A stretch of DNA of 64,000 bases. Origin: Sycobia sp. Sy_11. Its lineage: Eukaryota > Arthropoda > Insecta > Hymenoptera > Epichrysomallidae. A model generated the notes under the pieces. That model was not told the origin of the DNA, ran no database searches, and was given only the letters and a program-made list of their open reading frames with translations. Where the stretch lies: NCBI GenBank assembly GCA_018907035.1, contig JACCIC010000037.1, positions 558,001 through 622,000 of the forward strand, written 5' to 3'. Within the stretch, counting starts at the first letter, position 1. Every line of letters starts with the position of its first letter. A program made the position numbers and the translations under genes. Positions 48,231 to 60,960 of the stretch are shown piece by piece.

Positions 48231-48793
48231 TCGTATATCCCCGGAAAATAATTCAGAAGCGCAACCCTCGCACACCCATGTTACGTAAAAATAAAGTAGC
48301 GCATCTGATAAAACAGTAGCCAACTTTTTCCAAACTCCTCCGGCATACCCGACATTCTCCAAATCATTCAAATGCGTAGACTCAAAAGGAAGAGATAGAG
48401 CGAGCGAGATGGAAGATCAAGAGGATGAGGGCCAGCCACCCCCGACTAAATTAATCAGTATCTTCTCCGGCTGCGGAGAAAAAATGTCAGAAATTCCACC
48501 CCATCTCCTTGTTAAACATTCTCCCGAATCCTCGAGAGAGAGCTATTGCGTAAAAGGCCCCCCGACCCCGCGCTCTCCTCGTCCTCATGAGCGATTCAGT
48601 CAAGCGCGTCTGCCGAGGAATAAGCCAAATTTGGGTATACATGTACATTGTATATGCATGCGTACAATCCTGTGCCGGCATCTCTCTGGTCTACTCCCTT
48701 TGGCCGTCGTCACCCTCCGCGTCATCCCTCCCGTCGGTAGCGCTCTTCGCTTACTCCGCGCACCCGGGCTCGCGCATTATCTCGGAACACGAG

Positions 48794-48798
<5 letters not shown>

Positions 48799-48850
<52 letters not shown>

Positions 48851-48876
48851 ATATATACACATATATATATATATAT
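48799..48876. repeat. (TA)n microsatellite with short interruptions
   Basis: TA at 48799-48848, a short break, then 48861-48876. Confidence 0.97.
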
Positions 48877-49043
48877 CACAGCACCTACGACGAGATGGAT
48901 TTATGTAAATCGACAGACGGGCACGCGGGTGGTATATTCTTCCTTTCGTGGGCGCTAGCTCTTCGCTCCGCGCCCCCGCGGTCACGCTATCATCCGGTAC
49001 GAAGTCCTCGCATTCGCGATTTTCATATATGGATATGTATAAA

Positions 49044-49046
<3 letters not shown>

Positions 49047-49089
<43 letters not shown>
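49047..49089. repeat. (TA)n microsatellite
   Basis: About 43 bp of TA. Confidence 0.97.
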
Positions 49090-49090
<1 letters not shown>

Positions 49091-49573
49091 GCTTGCAGAA
49101 CTTTGTTCTAGCTTCGTTATTCTCTCCTTCTTAATACACATGTATCTGCCTACCGATCTCTTCTAATACTTGTAAAAAATACATATAGCAAATAACAAAT
49201 CATACACACATACGTTTTAAATTTAACCATATATAACTCGATTGTCTTTATCGCTCTCTTTTTGATTTTGTCAGAATCATGTCCCGTTTCTTCTACTTCT
49301 TCCTACTCCATTTTACGCTACGTCGAACTTTTGTGATGGCCTACGTGCTTGCCATCTTAATATAAACTCCCTTAAAGCTTATATAGAGATGTTACAACTC
49401 TCTGTATCTTACTTTTTTCGTATGATATTTGGTTTAAAAAAAAACATGTTTTTGGGGGAGATAATATCCAAATTTTGGAATTCTCCGTTTGCTGTTGTCA
49501 ACAACGTATCTTCCTGTTATTTTATGGATAAATTTTATTTTTCTCTAGTAAATTTCACATTTATATCTGGCGA

Positions 49574-51650
49574 TTAGGAATTATCGATGTAGAAAGTTTT
49601 GTAAAACATATACACTATTTGTTGATGGTCGAAATGACGTTGTGACCATTTCCAATATATGGACGGAACTATCCAAATAATCCATTTTGAACTAATTAGT
49701 TCGATCTGACTAAATGATCAAAAGAAGAGAAATATATAGCGCATACACCAGCCATTGTTTACCACTGAACTGTGTAACCTGCTGAGGAAACGCTGTGTTT
49801 TATATATATACGAACTATCCAGGATGAGTCGCATAAAGATATATACACGGTTAAGTAAGAATTTTCTTATACTCGTTTTGCATATTGTATTAATCAAAAG
49901 CTTTTATGGAAAAAATTTCAAACATCGAAATCTTGCCATTACATATACTTTTACTCGATTTTCAGATTTTTCAAATAAAGATATAAATACCCAATTTGAC
50001 ACTAGGTCCGTGAATGCTAAAACTTATCTCTAGTTTAAGATTTCTGCAACGATATTGTCGGTTTGACCATCACCAATTGAATGAAAAAAGCCTTTTTAAG
50101 GTTTGTGTGGTTTCACCGGAGTATATTATAAAGGGGTTTATGCCTTTTTCATCGCAAGCGAGAAAAAGAGGTGGTTGCGTTACCACAATCCTTTTTTTTA
50201 TAGTCGCTTTAACTCTGTTGGGTAACAACTGCCGTAGGTTATTACTATCTCAATTAGAGAAGGTTGTTGTTCGTAAGTATATAAATATATATATATGTTT
50301 CTCTTAGCTAAAAATAGACGCCTCAAAAGCGAAATAATTTTCTACCTATTTTTCTTCTTCATATAATTATTTGAGTTTCTAAAAAGGTTGATTTATCGTT
50401 AGCTGATAAATTTTTTTAAGATTTGAGGCCTGCTCATACTAATCAGGCTCCAAGATGAATTTCCGTATATTCAAACTATTTTTCTTACGTGTGATGAGCG
50501 CACTAGAATCGATAGAAGATTATTCTTCTTTTATTTGATCAGTAAGAACTTTGGCAAAATCTATCACGTTACATTGTTTGTTAATTTATTCACGTCTCGT
50601 TAATAATATCACGCTTGTTTGGATCACATAATTTTAAAAAGCATTATAGGGCGACATTCATAATCTCCTTTCATCGGACAACTTTAGAGGTTTCACAAGT
50701 TTAAGTCCTTGGACTTCTCGTCTTTCTTGTTGATATTAATGATATAAAAAGAAGGCTTAATAATGCGGTAACTCTTATTCGTTATGCTCATAATTCCTCA
50801 TTATACATTTAGTGCGCGTCTGACGATATTGAGCTCTATATATATTCAGAGGACGTGCTCCTTTACAAGTAAGATTTTTAATTGAACTTCCATAAACCAC
50901 CAGACTCTAAACGCAGCTAAGGCACAATCCATTTTATTAGATTCTCTTGATTGACAAACGAATTTTGACTTGAGGTTAAATTTGATATATAATTACAAGA
51001 TGTTTATGTACCATTTTACTTCAGTAAAGAGTTTAAGTTAGGTACTTGAATCAAAATTGACCTAGAATCTTGAATTTCAGGAATGGTAACAAAATTCTCT
51101 AATATACAAATTCAGGAGCAAATTATCCTTCCTCTTTGTAAGCATCTAATGATATGCTTCTTTTTTGACTGGTTGAGATATTTTTATATTAATTTACAGT
51201 TTATACAAGTTAAATATGATATTGAAGAGACTCTATCATAGTATACGATACATTTATGATGTAAAGCGATATGTACATGTCATTCTTTTCACACATGAAC
51301 TTGGTTTGCTTACGAGGTCGGGAATACTGTTGTAAACATGTGTATTTTAAATCAGCTTCCTTTATAAAGTCTTTATATAGTCTATATTATAGTCTCTTGG
51401 TTAAACCACGATCTCTATCGCCATTCTTTACTTAATACAATGGTTTTCGCGTTCTGTGAGTATAGGTGTGTACGAGTCTATTGGTTACTTCTAGATTTTG
51501 AATAGAAACACTTCGTTTCATACTTATTATATGCTCATATCCATTCTTTGTTTGGGAATTCATCCTCTCTGCTCTCGTTTACATCTGCATTGGTCAATTG
51601 ACTTTTTTTTCTTGAACTGAGCAAATATATTAAAACTATTATTTTTAGAT
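49574..51650 (+). pseudogene. decayed Jockey-superfamily-like LINE ORF2
   Basis: Landmarks appear in order across shifting frames. First comes the end of an endonuclease region (IIDVESFVKHIH; PLFTTELCNLLRKR at about 49750). Then a basic linker (LSRMSRIKIYTRLSKN; IKSFYGKNF), then SPEYIIKGFMPFSSQAR and LTLLGNN near 50110-50230, matching the FSSQARGxDG-type block before the reverse transcriptase. RT pieces follow: GKIYHVTL, then VSQV-stop-VLGLLVFLVDINDI (GVPQGSVLGPLLFLLYINDI-like) near 50690-50740, RYAHNSSLY where YADD is expected, LNAAKAQSILLDSL, and finally RYIYDVKRYVHV with HELGLLTR near 51260. Stops and frameshifts are frequent and the catalytic YADD is lost, so it is an old dead copy. EN sequence may extend left to about 49400. 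Confidence 0.8.
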
Positions 51651-51689
51651 TCTCGCTAGTCAGTATTTATGTATCAAGTTCTACAAAAT

Positions 51690-51945
51690 CATATACAGTT
51701 CAAGTATATTTTATCTGTATCAATCTGTACATCTATTTGCGATTTCACGACACAACGATGTAATATAGGGCTGTAACAGCTTCGAAACTTGCTCGCGCGC
51801 GCCTCGCTTTTTCTACTTTTATTTTTTACTAGTTTCGGCGTGTGCGCATTGGATATATATAATGGGAGAAGTTGGGGAAAGTGAGACATGCGGTTGAAGC
51901 ATCGCGCGAACCACGAATTTATCTCGTCGCGCTGTGTTTAGCACG

Positions 51946-52000
<55 letters not shown>

Positions 52001-52260
52001 TTATATTCGCAGGAGGCCAAGTATAAGTTCGAGAGCGAAAGCGGCCGCGCGGCGCGCGTTTCCGTTTGGCATTTTCTTTTTTTTTTCATTTTTTTTTTGC
52101 TCGCGGGTAATTGGTTAAACAAACGAGCCGAGATTTAGTGCTCCACTGGAGAGATAAATCGCCGCGCCGCTGCTGCGCTCGGGCGCCATTTCAGCGTGTT
52201 TCCTTTAGGAGGGATTATATTGTCCAAATTATGCGACGCGTGAAATCTTCGCTGGGATCC
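51690..52260. other. mixed sequence with a CpG-rich patch
   Basis: GCTCGCGCGCGCC near 51790 and GCGGCCGCGCGGCGCGC near 52040-52060 flank a TA array. Promoter-like composition only. Confidence 0.35.
51950..51995. repeat. (TA)n microsatellite
   Basis: About 46 bp of TA. Confidence 0.97.
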
Positions 52261-53860
52261 TTCGGCTTTCGCGTTTAATTCCGCTTTACTTGATTAAATT
52301 TCTAATTTGCTTTTCAATTAGAAAGATCGCAATAGCATACATAAAAAGAATTAATAATCTTTTCATTTTTGCATAATGAACTATGTAATTGTATATTGCT
52401 TTCGTTATGCATAGTATGTACTTGTTAGCCTGAAAAGAATACTTTATTTATAAAAATTTGGATCACGGTAAATACTGCATCGACGCCACCAATGAAAAAT
52501 ACCACATATCAAGCAGTATCAAGAAAAACTAGCACACCTCATATTTAGAAATTGAGTTGGGTATGAAAATAGACAAAAAATTGATATCAATATTGGTGCT
52601 GAATGTATTTTTGGATTATTTACACACATATTGTATTTTAAAACGTGTAATTCATAGACAAAAGGTTACGCTCGTTATTTTTCTATCTACTATTAGTGAC
52701 TTATTATCTAGCTACAACTATTTTGCAATAAAACCCCATTCAAAGAGGGAAAAAAGCATTCATAATTACTCTTTCATGTAATATTTCAAAATGTTGTGAA
52801 GAAACAGATTCGGCCTGTGCGCGATTTTAAAAGTGCCTATAATAACTTATCGTTAGCGAACTTGTGGATTTAATTAATGGTTATTTTTAAAAAAATTAGG
52901 TACTATTTGGAAAGCAAAACAAGCTTGTTGATAACTTCATAATAAGTTTATATATTTATTTTAAAGTCTATAATTTGCCTGTAACACGAATTAGTAATGT
53001 ATAAATGGATTAAAATATTAATTAGATTCGAAAGACTTATAATCTTATTAACCGCCTCCTCGTTTCTTTTTGTTTCAGTGAGGATCGAACTTCGTCAGCA
53101 TGGAACTTCGACTGACAATTAGGATTTATATTTGAGGTGAGCACAAATCCAATAACATTTTATGAGTATTTAAAGAGCATAAAATTAATAGTATATATTA
53201 TTTATAGACAGACCGATGCTGCAAAACGTAAAGCCTTTTTGAGATTAAATGAATATTAAAACTAACAGACTCTAAAAGTACTTAAATGATTGAAGAAACG
53301 TTTCATAATTCATATTCGGGTGCAAAGTTAGCTCGTAAAATTAAAAACATAATCAATATTTTCCGAGTAACATCGAATGTTTTCGAGTAAAATACACAAC
53401 GAAAAATCTAGACAGTATAATCTTAGTTCTGTAATTAAAGAATGTACGTCCTGTAATATTTTATTAATCTTGAACTCTTAATGACTCTAAAACTTTCGAA
53501 TTAATGATTTATGTATAATTATGATTCGATTCAATATATTATATTAATTATATGTTAATTATAAAAAAGGGGAAAAAAGACAATAATTTTAGAAGGACCT
53601 CATTTTTCATGCCTTTTCACATATTCCATGTCATTATTATAACATTCGTTATAAAATTTTCTAACGAACTTGTACTTAATTACTGCCAGAGATTGATGGC
53701 TTAAAAACAAGCATCGATTTAAAGTGTGTGAATTAAAAGAAAAGCATCGTTTACAATGCAATATCAATTTGTTCTGTGATATTGATAAGTATTAAACATA
53801 GCGAGCAATATCCTACAGAAGGCTCGACTCGTACTATAAACCAAAAAATAACTCTCTCGC
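52260..53860. other. AT-rich unique sequence around the candidate exon
   Basis: No other gene or repeat recognised; a 74-codon plus-strand ORF at 52557-52781 has no motif. Confidence 0.5.
53079..53136 (+). other. candidate 58-bp non-coding exon
   Basis: A pyrimidine-rich tract ending TTTTTGTTTCAG (53067-53078) is followed by 58 bp of higher GC content and then GAG|GTGAGC. All three frames contain a stop, so it would be a UTR or frame-breaking exon. It includes an ATG followed by a ten-codon frame. The splice-site pair is among the best on the plus strand, but such pairs occur by chance in 64 kb. Confidence 0.25.
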
Positions 53861-53879
53861 AATTATAATTTTACATCGT

Positions 53880-54269
53880 AACGGCCGACGAGGGCCGAGG
53901 GGAGGGGGTGTGACTTATAATGAACCCGCATCGCTGCGCGAATGAAAAATTCAACGATGCGCGGCGCGTGCCGGCCGATTCTTGTATGCGTGGTTTTTTT
54001 AAATCTCCCCAGCACACCCCGCCAACCCCTGCCCCTCAGCTTTTTTTTCACGAAAGCCCCGGGATTTTTCCTCGTTAAGGAATTCGGAAAAGAAAAGAAA
54101 CATTTCATAACAGTAGTATATTATGGCGCGGCACGAACCGCGAATCGTTTCTCAGCGGGCTAAAACCCCCACCCACACCGCCCCTCTTTCTCGTGTATCC
54201 ATTTCGCCTCTGGCGCGGATGCGGAGAGGAGAGACGGATCGCCAATTAAGAAATCACCTGTCTCTTGGT

Positions 54270-54327
<58 letters not shown>

Positions 54328-54780
54328 GTGGCACGGTAACCCAGTCGAGCGCGAGCGTGCGAAACTGCCGCGGGGGTGAGAGACAGATGGTGGGCGGGGG
54401 GGGGGGGTGAGCAGAGTTCTCTGTTTCTTTGTCGCGAATTCACCGGCCGCAAAGACAATAAATTCCAAGGCGTGTAAGCCCCCCTCTCTCTCGCTCTCTT
54501 TCTCTCTTGCTCTCTCTGGGAATGAGAAATAGAATGAGAGTGCACGCGCGCGGGACCCGCGAGGAGAGTCGGTCGTGACGCGGAGTGTTTCCAGACAGAG
54601 AGGTGCATCTGCCACTGCCGCTGCCGCTGCCGGTACTGCTGCTACAACGAGAACGAATGATTGCACTATGGTGAATTCCTTTTTTTTCGGCGTTTGTTGC
54701 GCTATAGCGTTTCTAATGCGACCGGATTGGCAAAATAACAATTTGGGGATTTTTCGAGGTGTGCACTGATCATTGCATTG
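53880..54780. other. CpG-rich block with TA array, G-run and repeat-driven ORFs
   Basis: CpG-rich with a long G-run near 54396-54408, CT-rich sequence near 54483-54520, and CTGCCGCTGCCG words near 54615. The overlapping ORFs on both strands are compositional. Promoter-like but unproven. Confidence 0.35.
54273..54323. repeat. (AT)n microsatellite
   Basis: About 51 bp of AT. Confidence 0.97.
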
Positions 54781-55168
54781 AAGCAGAGCGAATAATGAAA
54801 AATTAATTACCATTGTGAAGCATACTCAATCGTAATTTAAAAAATTGAAGTAATTAGCATGCATCCTTCATCTTTAATATAAAGAAAAATGTAATGTAGT
54901 TAAGGATCCCTTTTGAGAGCACGATTTGTAGAAAAAATTAACTACAAATTAGTTTGTCGCAAAATCCATAATACTTATGGTCAAAACTATACACACGGTA
55001 TTGGATTATTATTACATATACAGTTCATTAAAAATATAGATTTACTGCAATCTTCTCGGGATAATCAATTAGCAACATCATTGTCCTTTTAACGCATCGT
55101 TATTCTATCACAATGATCGTAATATGGGTTTCAATGAGTAAATCCATGTTCTTAATTCCGATATTGAA

Positions 55169-55339
55169 AATTCCATTTCCAATTTTGAATGAAGAAGACT
55201 CTAATTCGGGTTATCGAGGAAGATGCAATTTCAACTGAAAATTTGAAGCGGCAAAATGAATCGCAAACTATTCAGTTGGAATCGTCCTCGTTAAAAATCC
55301 GATTTGAATTTATCTTCAATCAAAATTAGAGTGGGAATT
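55169..55339. mobile_element. fold-back element with ~70-bp imperfect arms
   Basis: The arm 55169-55239 aligns to the reverse complement of 55271-55339 with a few gaps. It shares AATTCC, AATTTTGAxTGAAGA, CGAGGA and CAACTGAA blocks in order. The loop is about 31 bp. As RNA it would form a long hairpin. It is most simply a MITE relic; a hairpin small-RNA precursor is possible. No ORF. Confidence 0.6.
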
Positions 55340-55559
55340 ATATTTTATATCATTTTTCAATAATTGAATTCATCATCATATGAATGCCTACAAATTACAT
55401 CAATTTTTTCTCAATTTTCTTGCTAAATTAAGCGTATGACATAAACTGTACGATCGCACGCACTAAATTCCTTTGTCTTATGAATACTTTATCAGCGCCA
55501 ATTCCACCTCTTAAGCACGTTTCGAGTCAGCCGTATCGGAGCATTAGTCAGAATTAAGC

Positions 55560-56320
55560 AGCGAGTACAAAAGATGCAAGATGTATCTATAGAGCGCGTT
55601 ATATTTTTTTTTTTAACAAATGCGCGCAAAAATCATTCTCTGCGCGTGCGGGCTGCGCGCCCCATTAGATTCGGTAATACGATGTGCCTTTGTGTTCTCT
55701 CTATCTCTCTCTCTTTCTCTCTCTCTTTCTCAGGCTCTTTGCCAACGCGGGGTTACAACAACGAAGCCAGGGCGTAACTTCTCCAGGTCGAGGGGGGGGG
55801 GGCAACGCGGGATTGCACGATTTCCCAAGTGTCTCTCTGAATTATCGTTGCTATTTAGTCGTCGAATAAGAGGGAGGGGGGCGCGGAGGGTGCATCTACC
55901 CTCTTGCTTGGCTTCTGAGCCTCTCTCCCTCTTACAGCCCCCATCCCACTTTCCTTTGACCCCTCTTTAATCCGACTACCGCTGCTGGTGTTCTCCCTTT
56001 TTCGGGGTTTTAACGGGCCCGGGAAACGTAACGAACAAGCGAAAACGCGCGCAAGGGGGCGAAATCCCCCCACCCGTTCAAGTTAACCATTTTGATTAAA
56101 ACTTGGCTGTACACAGGCCTTTTCTGAAATTTACAAGCTATTTTCGAATATACGTTCCGGTGGGGGGGGGCGTGTTTGCGATTGAAATTGCTTTGGGCGA
56201 ACATTCGAAAGAGGCTTCGGCGAGAGTGAGAAGGAACGCTTTTAGTGGAGACATGTATGACGCGAAGTTTGCGAGTAACTATTTCAGCTGTTCTTTTTTT
56301 TTTTTTTTTTTTTTTTGAAA
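55560..56320. other. CT-rich, G-run and CpG-rich block ending in a T homopolymer
   Basis: CT-rich tract near 55697-55732, a G-run near 55793-55802, another near 56162-56170, and about 22 T at 56295-56316. The ORFs here carry no recognised domain. Confidence 0.4.
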
Positions 56321-57959
56321 GTCGATACATTCTCTCGAATTCTAATAGCTTTACCATGTGTTCTTATTGTTATATGTTTTTCACGATAACGCGCGAAGGT
56401 TGATGAACAATCTTAAAATATAAAAATTACGAAGAAAGTGCGTATACACGTTACGTGAATCGGATGATTCATTTGATAAGATAAGAAAGAGCTCAATTAT
56501 ACTTATGTAGCTGCGTGTATAATGGTATAGAGCATCATCTATCGTGAATATCATCGTTAAAATCTCGTGTTGAATTATGAATTAAAATTAAACCTCTTAT
56601 CGATTTATCATTTTAAATATATACATATGAATAATTCATCGAGTAAAAGTTCGACCGGTATGTAATTTATTTATTTAAATTACATTTTTTTTTAGCAATA
56701 CCATGCTCTTCATATCTTTTATATTCTACAGATAAGAATGCGTCAGAAGGAAAAAAAACCGTTTTCATCTTTTAATTATACAGAATAGATTATTTTACAT
56801 TGGCTACTATCTCTTTTACAGTTAATTAAGTTTTTTTCAGGAACTATATAGTGCTCATTAACATTGCGTATAAAATGGTTCGAAGATAATGGGATTCGTT
56901 CTGTTTTAGGAAGTATAAAAACTTTCCGAACCACCTCCCCATCGGCATTGGCAACGAATTATATAAGCCCAGGTAAAGAGCTCTACAAAGTATCCCAAAT
57001 TTTATAGCTGGATTTCAATATCTTTTTAGGAAGACAATTTCGAGAAAAATGCCTTCGACGAACATAGTTAAGATCAAAGAGGGGATCCGTAAAATAGTAA
57101 CCTTGCCTTTGTCATTGAACTTCCCATTTTGGAAGTTAATTTGAAAGTCAAATTAGGGTCTGTCAATCGAATGGAATCGAATTTTTTTATCTCCGTGATT
57201 CCGAGCAAGATTAAAATATTTCTTGCACTCGCTCATTTTGATTTAAAAATATGAATTTGTGTTTGGGAAATAAAAATACGTATTTAAATTTTCAATTACA
57301 CTGGAAATGAAAATCGGAATAAAGACGACGTTAATTCTGGAACCAGCGAGAGAGTTAGAAGTTTTGTTGACTTTTGAAAAGTCTACCGAATACGTCTACC
57401 GAATATATCTTCTCTCTTTTTCTATTTGGTCATATCAATATCATATTATACAAATGAATATCTGTCTATCTCTTAAATTGAACAGAGGTATTTGAACATA
57501 TTTTTTTAATAATGGTAATTTCTAAAAGAATTTTGACTTATAAAAATGGATATTTAGTACAAATGAGTCTGTAGTAAGAAAGAGTAGAAACGAGACATTA
57601 CGAATTCACGGTTCCCACAAAGAAGACCATCGGTAATCGCATTTTTTATTGTAAAAATGGAGGTGATAGCTTGAAATGAATAGCATTGTGCACGCACATA
57701 ACATCTGCCTTTCTAATTTCCTTTACGGTTGATCTAGTTCCAATAAGACTCCGGTGAAATTATACACACCATGTAGAAGCTCTGTTACATTTTCATCTCG
57801 TTCCACGGTCCATATCCCCCTTTCTCACCCTTTTGACTCTGACCTCTCTCTCCCTCTCTCTCTTCATTGCTCTATGTTCCCTCTCCTATGTACGGAGCTT
57901 TGCTTTTAAAGAAATACTTATTTCAGGTAATTAGGTCGAATTAATGTTTGGTCATTTGT
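56320..57959. other. AT-rich unique sequence, no gene
   Basis: A small direct repeat, GTCTACCGAATA, occurs twice near 57381-57408. A CT-rich patch lies near 57840-57865. Confidence 0.5.
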
Positions 57960-57961
57960 GC

Positions 57962-57997
<36 letters not shown>
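57960..57997. repeat. (CT)n microsatellite
   Basis: About 38 bp of CT with one GT. Confidence 0.97.
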
Positions 57998-57999
<2 letters not shown>

Positions 58000-58752
58000 G
58001 TACTACAAAGCACGCGGCGCAAGAAATAGCGCGCTGATGCAATAGAATAGTGAGAGGGAGGGGAGATATCGGACCTCTGGGGTCGATGGCTGCTGGACTA
58101 GCAAGAACTTGCTGCGGTAGAGCATCGCTACTAGCTTCGCGGATCTCTCAAGAGTCGAATTAGGCAGCTATACGATGATAGCAGCGCTTGTTCAATGTGT
58201 ATATATATATAGCGAGAACGAGGCGTAGTTATGGTTATTAGGTCCGCCGCGGGTCCGCAGAGAGGCAATTCGCGCTTTTTATCGCATTATTTTTCCCACT
58301 AATAGCCCTGTTTAGGATAATCTTATATAAATTCACTAATTTTATACAGAAAATTCTTCTAATGAGTTCTGAAAGATGGAATGACGAATAATGTATGGAT
58401 GCTATACGTTTACACTATACTATTTGTGCAATATTTTTAGTTTAGCGTATCGGAATATTTATGGGTTATCGCAATTGTACATTGAGAATATAAACGTTGT
58501 CCGCGTCAATTTGTATAAATCTATGCAAGCTATACGTCTGCTATCGCGCGTGCAGTATTAAGTACATGAGTAATCGAGAGTACAGAGAGCGACACAGTGA
58601 GGTCGCAAGAAAGCTCGAAGATATCACGAATGCGCGAGTATTAATACAACGATTGTGTAATATACTGCTTTATCTTTTTGAACTTATATTTACGTCTGAT
58701 TTCACGAGACGTGCTCGTAATAAGAGTCTTTGTTTCAAGAGAATCTCTTGCC

Positions 58753-58753
<1 letters not shown>

Positions 58754-58793
<40 letters not shown>
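58754..58793. repeat. (TA)n microsatellite
   Basis: About 40 bp of TA. Confidence 0.97.
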
Positions 58794-58796
<3 letters not shown>

Positions 58797-59696
58797 GCCT
58801 AATGGTCAAGATTGATTTTCCTCTCAAAGAGATAGTTTATTCACTCCCGCTTCGTGTCTCCACCTCTCTGTTCAGTTTATTATTAAGTCGTATATAATAC
58901 GCGATACAGCTATATATAAACGAAATAGTATATATAAAGTTCGCGCTCACTTTCCCCGCACATACGCGTTAAATAGTTATATAGGACAGATGAAAGCTAT
59001 CGCCGATAAATTTAATTTAAGCGTATATTACTAGCACCCACGCGCCTCCCCATCACCGCGGCAAAATAACTAAATCCACGAATCACCGATTTCCCTCTGT
59101 AAAAACCTCGGCAAAAACTGAAATTATCCAGCCCGTCGGCGAACTCCCATGTGTTTCGGAGGGGCAGCGCGCTCAGCTCTCCAACCTCCCACGATCCTCC
59201 GTATAACAATACAAGAAGATGCGGCGCGGAAAAAGTCCGCGCGATTCCAATCGCCGGGGTCTCTACACCTCGCTCTACACCCCCCCCCCCCCCAGCGCGG
59301 GAGTGGATCGCCGCGTAAATCATCGATGGGCCGTCAGACGAAGAAGCAGACGAAAAAGACGAGACGTAGAGACTGGGAAAAGGAGGAAAAAGCGAGGACC
59401 GACGGCGGCGCGGCCGAGGCGGGCGGCGTTGGAAACGCGAGCGAAGCGGGTCGGCGAACGGAACGCGAGGCGCGGACTTTCTTCGATTTCGCGGTGGCGG
59501 CCGCGCGCGCGCGCGCTCGAGACAGAGAAAAAGAAAAGGAGAACCAGGAAACAGTGTGTGTGAGCGGTATTATGTGTTTTTCGCGTCTTGGGAAACCATT
59601 GGAAGAGAGAAAGAGAGAAAGAGAGAGCGCGCGCACGTAGCGATAATATATATCGAGCGGCGAGAAATCCCTGGCCCGCCGTCGTAACTGCCAACC

Positions 59697-59698
<2 letters not shown>

Positions 59699-59735
<37 letters not shown>
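59699..59735. repeat. (AT)n microsatellite
   Basis: About 37 bp of AT. Confidence 0.97.
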
Positions 59736-59739
<4 letters not shown>

Positions 59740-59909
59740 TCATAGATGTATGTAAACTGGTAAAAGATCGCGTGTCGGGAGAGTGCTCGAATGTCTCGAG
59801 CGGGAGAGAAAGAGAGTTGCGGCCCCTCCTCTCCGGCACCCCTTTCTCATTCTTTACCTCCGAGACTCCATGCGGATTTTTCCTCTCTTTTCACATGAGT
59901 GGCAATGAT

Positions 59910-59917
<8 letters not shown>

Positions 59918-59967
<50 letters not shown>
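59918..59967. repeat. (TA)n microsatellite
   Basis: About 50 bp of TA following TACATACATA. Confidence 0.97.
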
Positions 59968-59969
<2 letters not shown>

Positions 59970-60129
59970 GATGTTTGCGAAGGAGGGGCCGGAGTGAGAA
60001 CATCGACCGCGCTTCGAGTTTGCAAAGAATGCGTTATAACTCGGTGTGTGTCGCTCACAAAAGAAGATAATTTAAAACTGCCCCCGTCTGTAACCGCTGT
60101 ATCCGCATTGTCTCCATCTCTAATTAATT

Positions 60130-60960
60130 AATTAGATACCGCTTGAAAGAAAATGTGAAATTTGGGAGCTTTTTGAAACAGTTTGGTAGCTTACAATAGA
60201 GAAGACACCTTTGAAATTGGACTCGAGCATGTAAATATACAGTGTTATTAAATGAAAAATCCTTGCTGTTAAAATTTATTTTAGATTGTAAATATAAAAA
60301 AAAAAGTTAAAATTAAATTCAGAAGTGTAAATACGTAAATGCACAGTTAGAAGTTTTTTTACTGTACATATAGGAAATTCCTTTTAATAAATCTTAACCC
60401 AATATTTAGATATCGAAAGAATGATTTTTTTAGCGAAGAAGCCTATAAATGTGTGAAAGCTTTCCTTCTCTATTACAAACAGAAAATTTTCGAAAGTCTT
60501 ACAAACTTCGTTATTGCATCATTGACTTCGTACGTCGATTGTGACATTACAAGGATCAAGGCATAATCAATTATCAGAATTATATTTATTAATCTCTCTT
60601 ACATATATTATCTCTTATAATATACCCCACTCTTCCTCGAGATATCAAGAAACAGATAAGATATAATTATATTTTTATAATAGAATTAAATTTAATAAGA
60701 ATGTTCAATAATAAAAAGAAACCTATACAGCATTGAATGGAAGATTTTAATTCGATGTTGAATGAAAATAAAACAAAAACCATAGTTTTTGAAAATTTTA
60801 TTTTTATACTATTCCCGAAATTTCAATCAACAAACGAGCTTTTGAAAGCTCTATTGCTATAGTGTATTCAAGAAGCAAATCGTACACCAAATTATAAATC
60901 GGATAAATTTTTTAACTAAAACTGTAATATCAGAAGGAGAAAAAACATCGAGCCGAGGCT
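60130..60960. other. AT-rich unique sequence, no gene
   Basis: Nothing recognised. Confidence 0.55.

Larger units (their letters stand above)
48230..49140. other. CpG-richer block with TA arrays and repeat-driven ORFs
   Basis: A 241-codon plus-strand ORF (48409-49134) opens MEDQEDEGQPPPTKL and is repeat-free for about 130 residues before entering YI tracts. I see no known domain, and other frames are also open. A chance ORF in balanced-GC sequence is likelier than a gene. Confidence 0.3.
59030..60130. other. CpG-rich island with R/K-rich ORFs
   Basis: Strong CpG richness, a C-run near 59280-59294 and GCGCGCGCGCGC near 59502-59514. A 163-codon plus-strand ORF (59149-59640) contains GRQTKKQTKKTRRRDWEKEEK. 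Three other long ORFs overlap it on both strands, so its length reflects low stop density. A promoter or first exon is possible. Confidence 0.3.

Noticed and set aside
48409..49134. 241-codon plus-strand ORF, longest in the window
   Set aside because: Long YI tracts from TA arrays make up much of it. The repeat-free N-terminal part has no recognisable domain and competing frames are open.
54160..54813. 217-codon minus-strand ORF
   Set aside because: Spans a TA array and CpG-rich sequence with low stop density; no motif.
59149..59640. 163-codon Lys/Arg/Glu-rich ORF as a nuclear protein
   Set aside because: Three further long ORFs overlap on both strands, so compositional bias explains it; kept only as part of a CpG-rich block.
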